Shown piece by piece: positions 34,886 through 35,751 of a stretch of 35,751 nt of DNA. Each line of letters begins with the position of its first letter. Position 1 is the stretch's first letter. The stretch covers positions 1 to 35,751 of the forward strand of contig RGDM01000029.1 in assembly GCA_009918675.1 (NCBI GenBank), given 5' to 3'. A program made the position numbers and the translations under genes. Below the pieces are notes generated by a model, which was not told the DNA's origin, made no database searches, and saw only the letters and a program-made list of their open reading frames with translations. The DNA is from a bacterium (GTDB lineage Bacteria; Bdellovibrionota_B; Oligoflexia; Silvanigrellales; Silvanigrellaceae).

Positions 34886-35751
34886 TGCAACAGCTCCTGA
34901 GCAAAGACTTGCTGCGGGGAGCCGACATGAGTAATTCGGCCCGCCGACAAAACCCAAACCTCATCGCATGAGCGAATTGTTACGGGTCTGTGAGCAATCA
35001 GCAGAATAGGCATCTGCGTTCTAATTTTCTGCAAAGCAGAGCTCACCAATCGCTCCGTTTCCAAATCGACCGCACTTGTGGCTTCATCGAGAACGAGAAT
35101 TTCCGGCGACTGCGCCAAGGCGCGTGCCAGACACAGCAATTGTCTTTGCCCTTGGCTAAGATTAGCTCCCCGTTCGAGAAGATGAGTTTCAAGACCTGCT
35201 GGAAGTTGTGCAACCCAATCGGCAAGTCCAACAAGAGAAAGAATTTGGTGAACCTTCTCGTGCACTATTTTTTCTGAAAGCGCAGTTTGTGGAAGAATAT
35301 TTTCCATCAGCGTTCCGGAAAACAGCACAGGGTCCTGCGGAACAAGTGCGATTTTTCTGCGCGCTTCTTTGACACTCAACGAAGCCAAATCAACACCACG
35401 CAGGAAAATGCGTCCTTCTTGAAGCGGAATGAAGCGCAACAGAGCCGAAATGAGCGTGCTTTTACCAGCGCCCGTGCGTCCAACAACTCCAACCATTTTG
35501 CATGAGTCTATGGCAGCCGATAGGCCTTTCAAAATGAATGGTTCTTCATTTGAATAGCGAACAGAAATATTCTCAAATTTAAGAAGAACATTTTCCGGTT
35601 TCCCTGCAACAACTTTCTCTGGATGAATTTCATCTGATGGCAATAAGGCAAAGTCGCTGATGCGCTCAATGCTGACGAATCCAACTTCAATCGTATTAAA
35701 AAGTTCAATGACCAGAACAAAGTTACGTAAGATAACCATGAGAAGAGTAAT
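34882..35751 (-). CDS. ABC exporter subunit (MRP NBD2-like), N-terminal part cut by window edge
   Basis: The frame is open through the window end, so the 290 visible codons are the C-terminal part: the end of the last membrane helix (ELFNTIEVGFVSIERI) and one complete nucleotide-binding domain. Walker A GRTGAGKSTLI, Q-loop VPQDPVLFSGTL, a variant signature LSQGQRQLLCLARAL, Walker B ILVLDEATSAVD with the catalytic Glu, and the His-loop LIAHR are all present, the pattern of MRP/CFTR NBD2. The variant Ser-Gln signature faces the partner's degenerate site, as expected for an asymmetric heterodimer. The ATG inside at 35739 is not a plausible start. The stop overlaps the next gene's ATG (ATGA), so both subunits are made together. 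Confidence 0.92.
   Translation of the reverse strand: MTLLMVILRNFVLVIELFNTIEVGFVSIERISDFALLPSDEIHPEKVVAGKPENVLLKFENISVRYSNEEPFILKGLSAAIDSCKMVGVVGRTGAGKSTLISALLRFIPLQEGRIFLRGVDLASLSVKEARRKIALVPQDPVLFSGTLMENILPQTALSEKIVHEKVHQILSLVGLADWVAQLPAGLETHLLERGANLSQGQRQLLCLARALAQSPEILVLDEATSAVDLETERLVSSALQKIRTQMPILLIAHRPVTIRSCDEVWVLSAGRITHVGSPQQVFAQELLQ

Overview
The window looks like core chromosome of a Gram-negative, lipoprotein-rich bacterium of moderate GC (not computed). Predicted lipoproteins with a lipobox cysteine, an LpoB-like activator of peptidoglycan synthesis, MutS, SrkA and many large unrecognised surface lipoproteins, one ending in a formylglycine-enzyme-like fold, suggest the old delta-proteobacteria, most likely Bdellovibrionota/Oligoflexia. 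That placement is inference; no rRNA is present. There are 24 protein genes (two cut by the window edges). I see no tRNA, rRNA, insertion sequence, CRISPR or phage gene. No gene-free stretch exceeds about 300 bases.

Layout. 1-1226 (minus): frr (partial) and lpoB. 1327-5062 (plus): nadB, then groES-groEL, closed by a strong terminator. 5174-10228 (minus): two large unrecognised lipoproteins, one of 1094 aa with coding tandem repeats. 10378-11673 (minus): an RsuA/RluB-type pseudouridine synthase whose repeat-encoded tail appears frameshifted. 11782-15057 (minus): pyruvate dehydrogenase operon pdhA-pdhB-pdhC. 15154-16065 (minus): a dimethylargininase-like hydrolase. 16172-19780 (plus): rlmI-like methyltransferase and two overlapping GT4 glycosyltransferases. 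19866-24631 (plus): typA and mutS, separated by a terminator. 24684-25484 (minus): a DUF4214 lipoprotein. 25765-27135 (plus): an internally duplicated lipoprotein. 27247-29594 (minus): a TPR lipoprotein overlapping the srkA kinase gene. 29747-33014 (minus): the str cluster rpsL-rpsG-fusA, with a terminator before fusA and an EF-G of unusual domain IV. 33143-35751 (minus): two subunits of an MRP/CFTR-like heterodimeric ABC exporter, the first cut by the window end.

How the genes fit together. Most are housekeeping: translation (frr, rpsL, rpsG, fusA, typA, rlmI, rluB-like), protein folding (groESL), NAD synthesis (nadB), acetyl-CoA supply (pdhABC) and mismatch repair (mutS). The lineage-specific layer is the cell envelope: six predicted lipoproteins, two glycosyltransferases and an exporter. 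Several candidate promoters share a TTGnnn -35 and a TAnnnT -10 at 16-18 bp, suggesting ordinary housekeeping sigma control. I found no convincing new multi-gene defence or mobile system. The points most worth checking are the EF-G with an altered domain IV tip, the frameshifted RluB tail, and the repeat-bearing formylglycine-enzyme-like lipoprotein.
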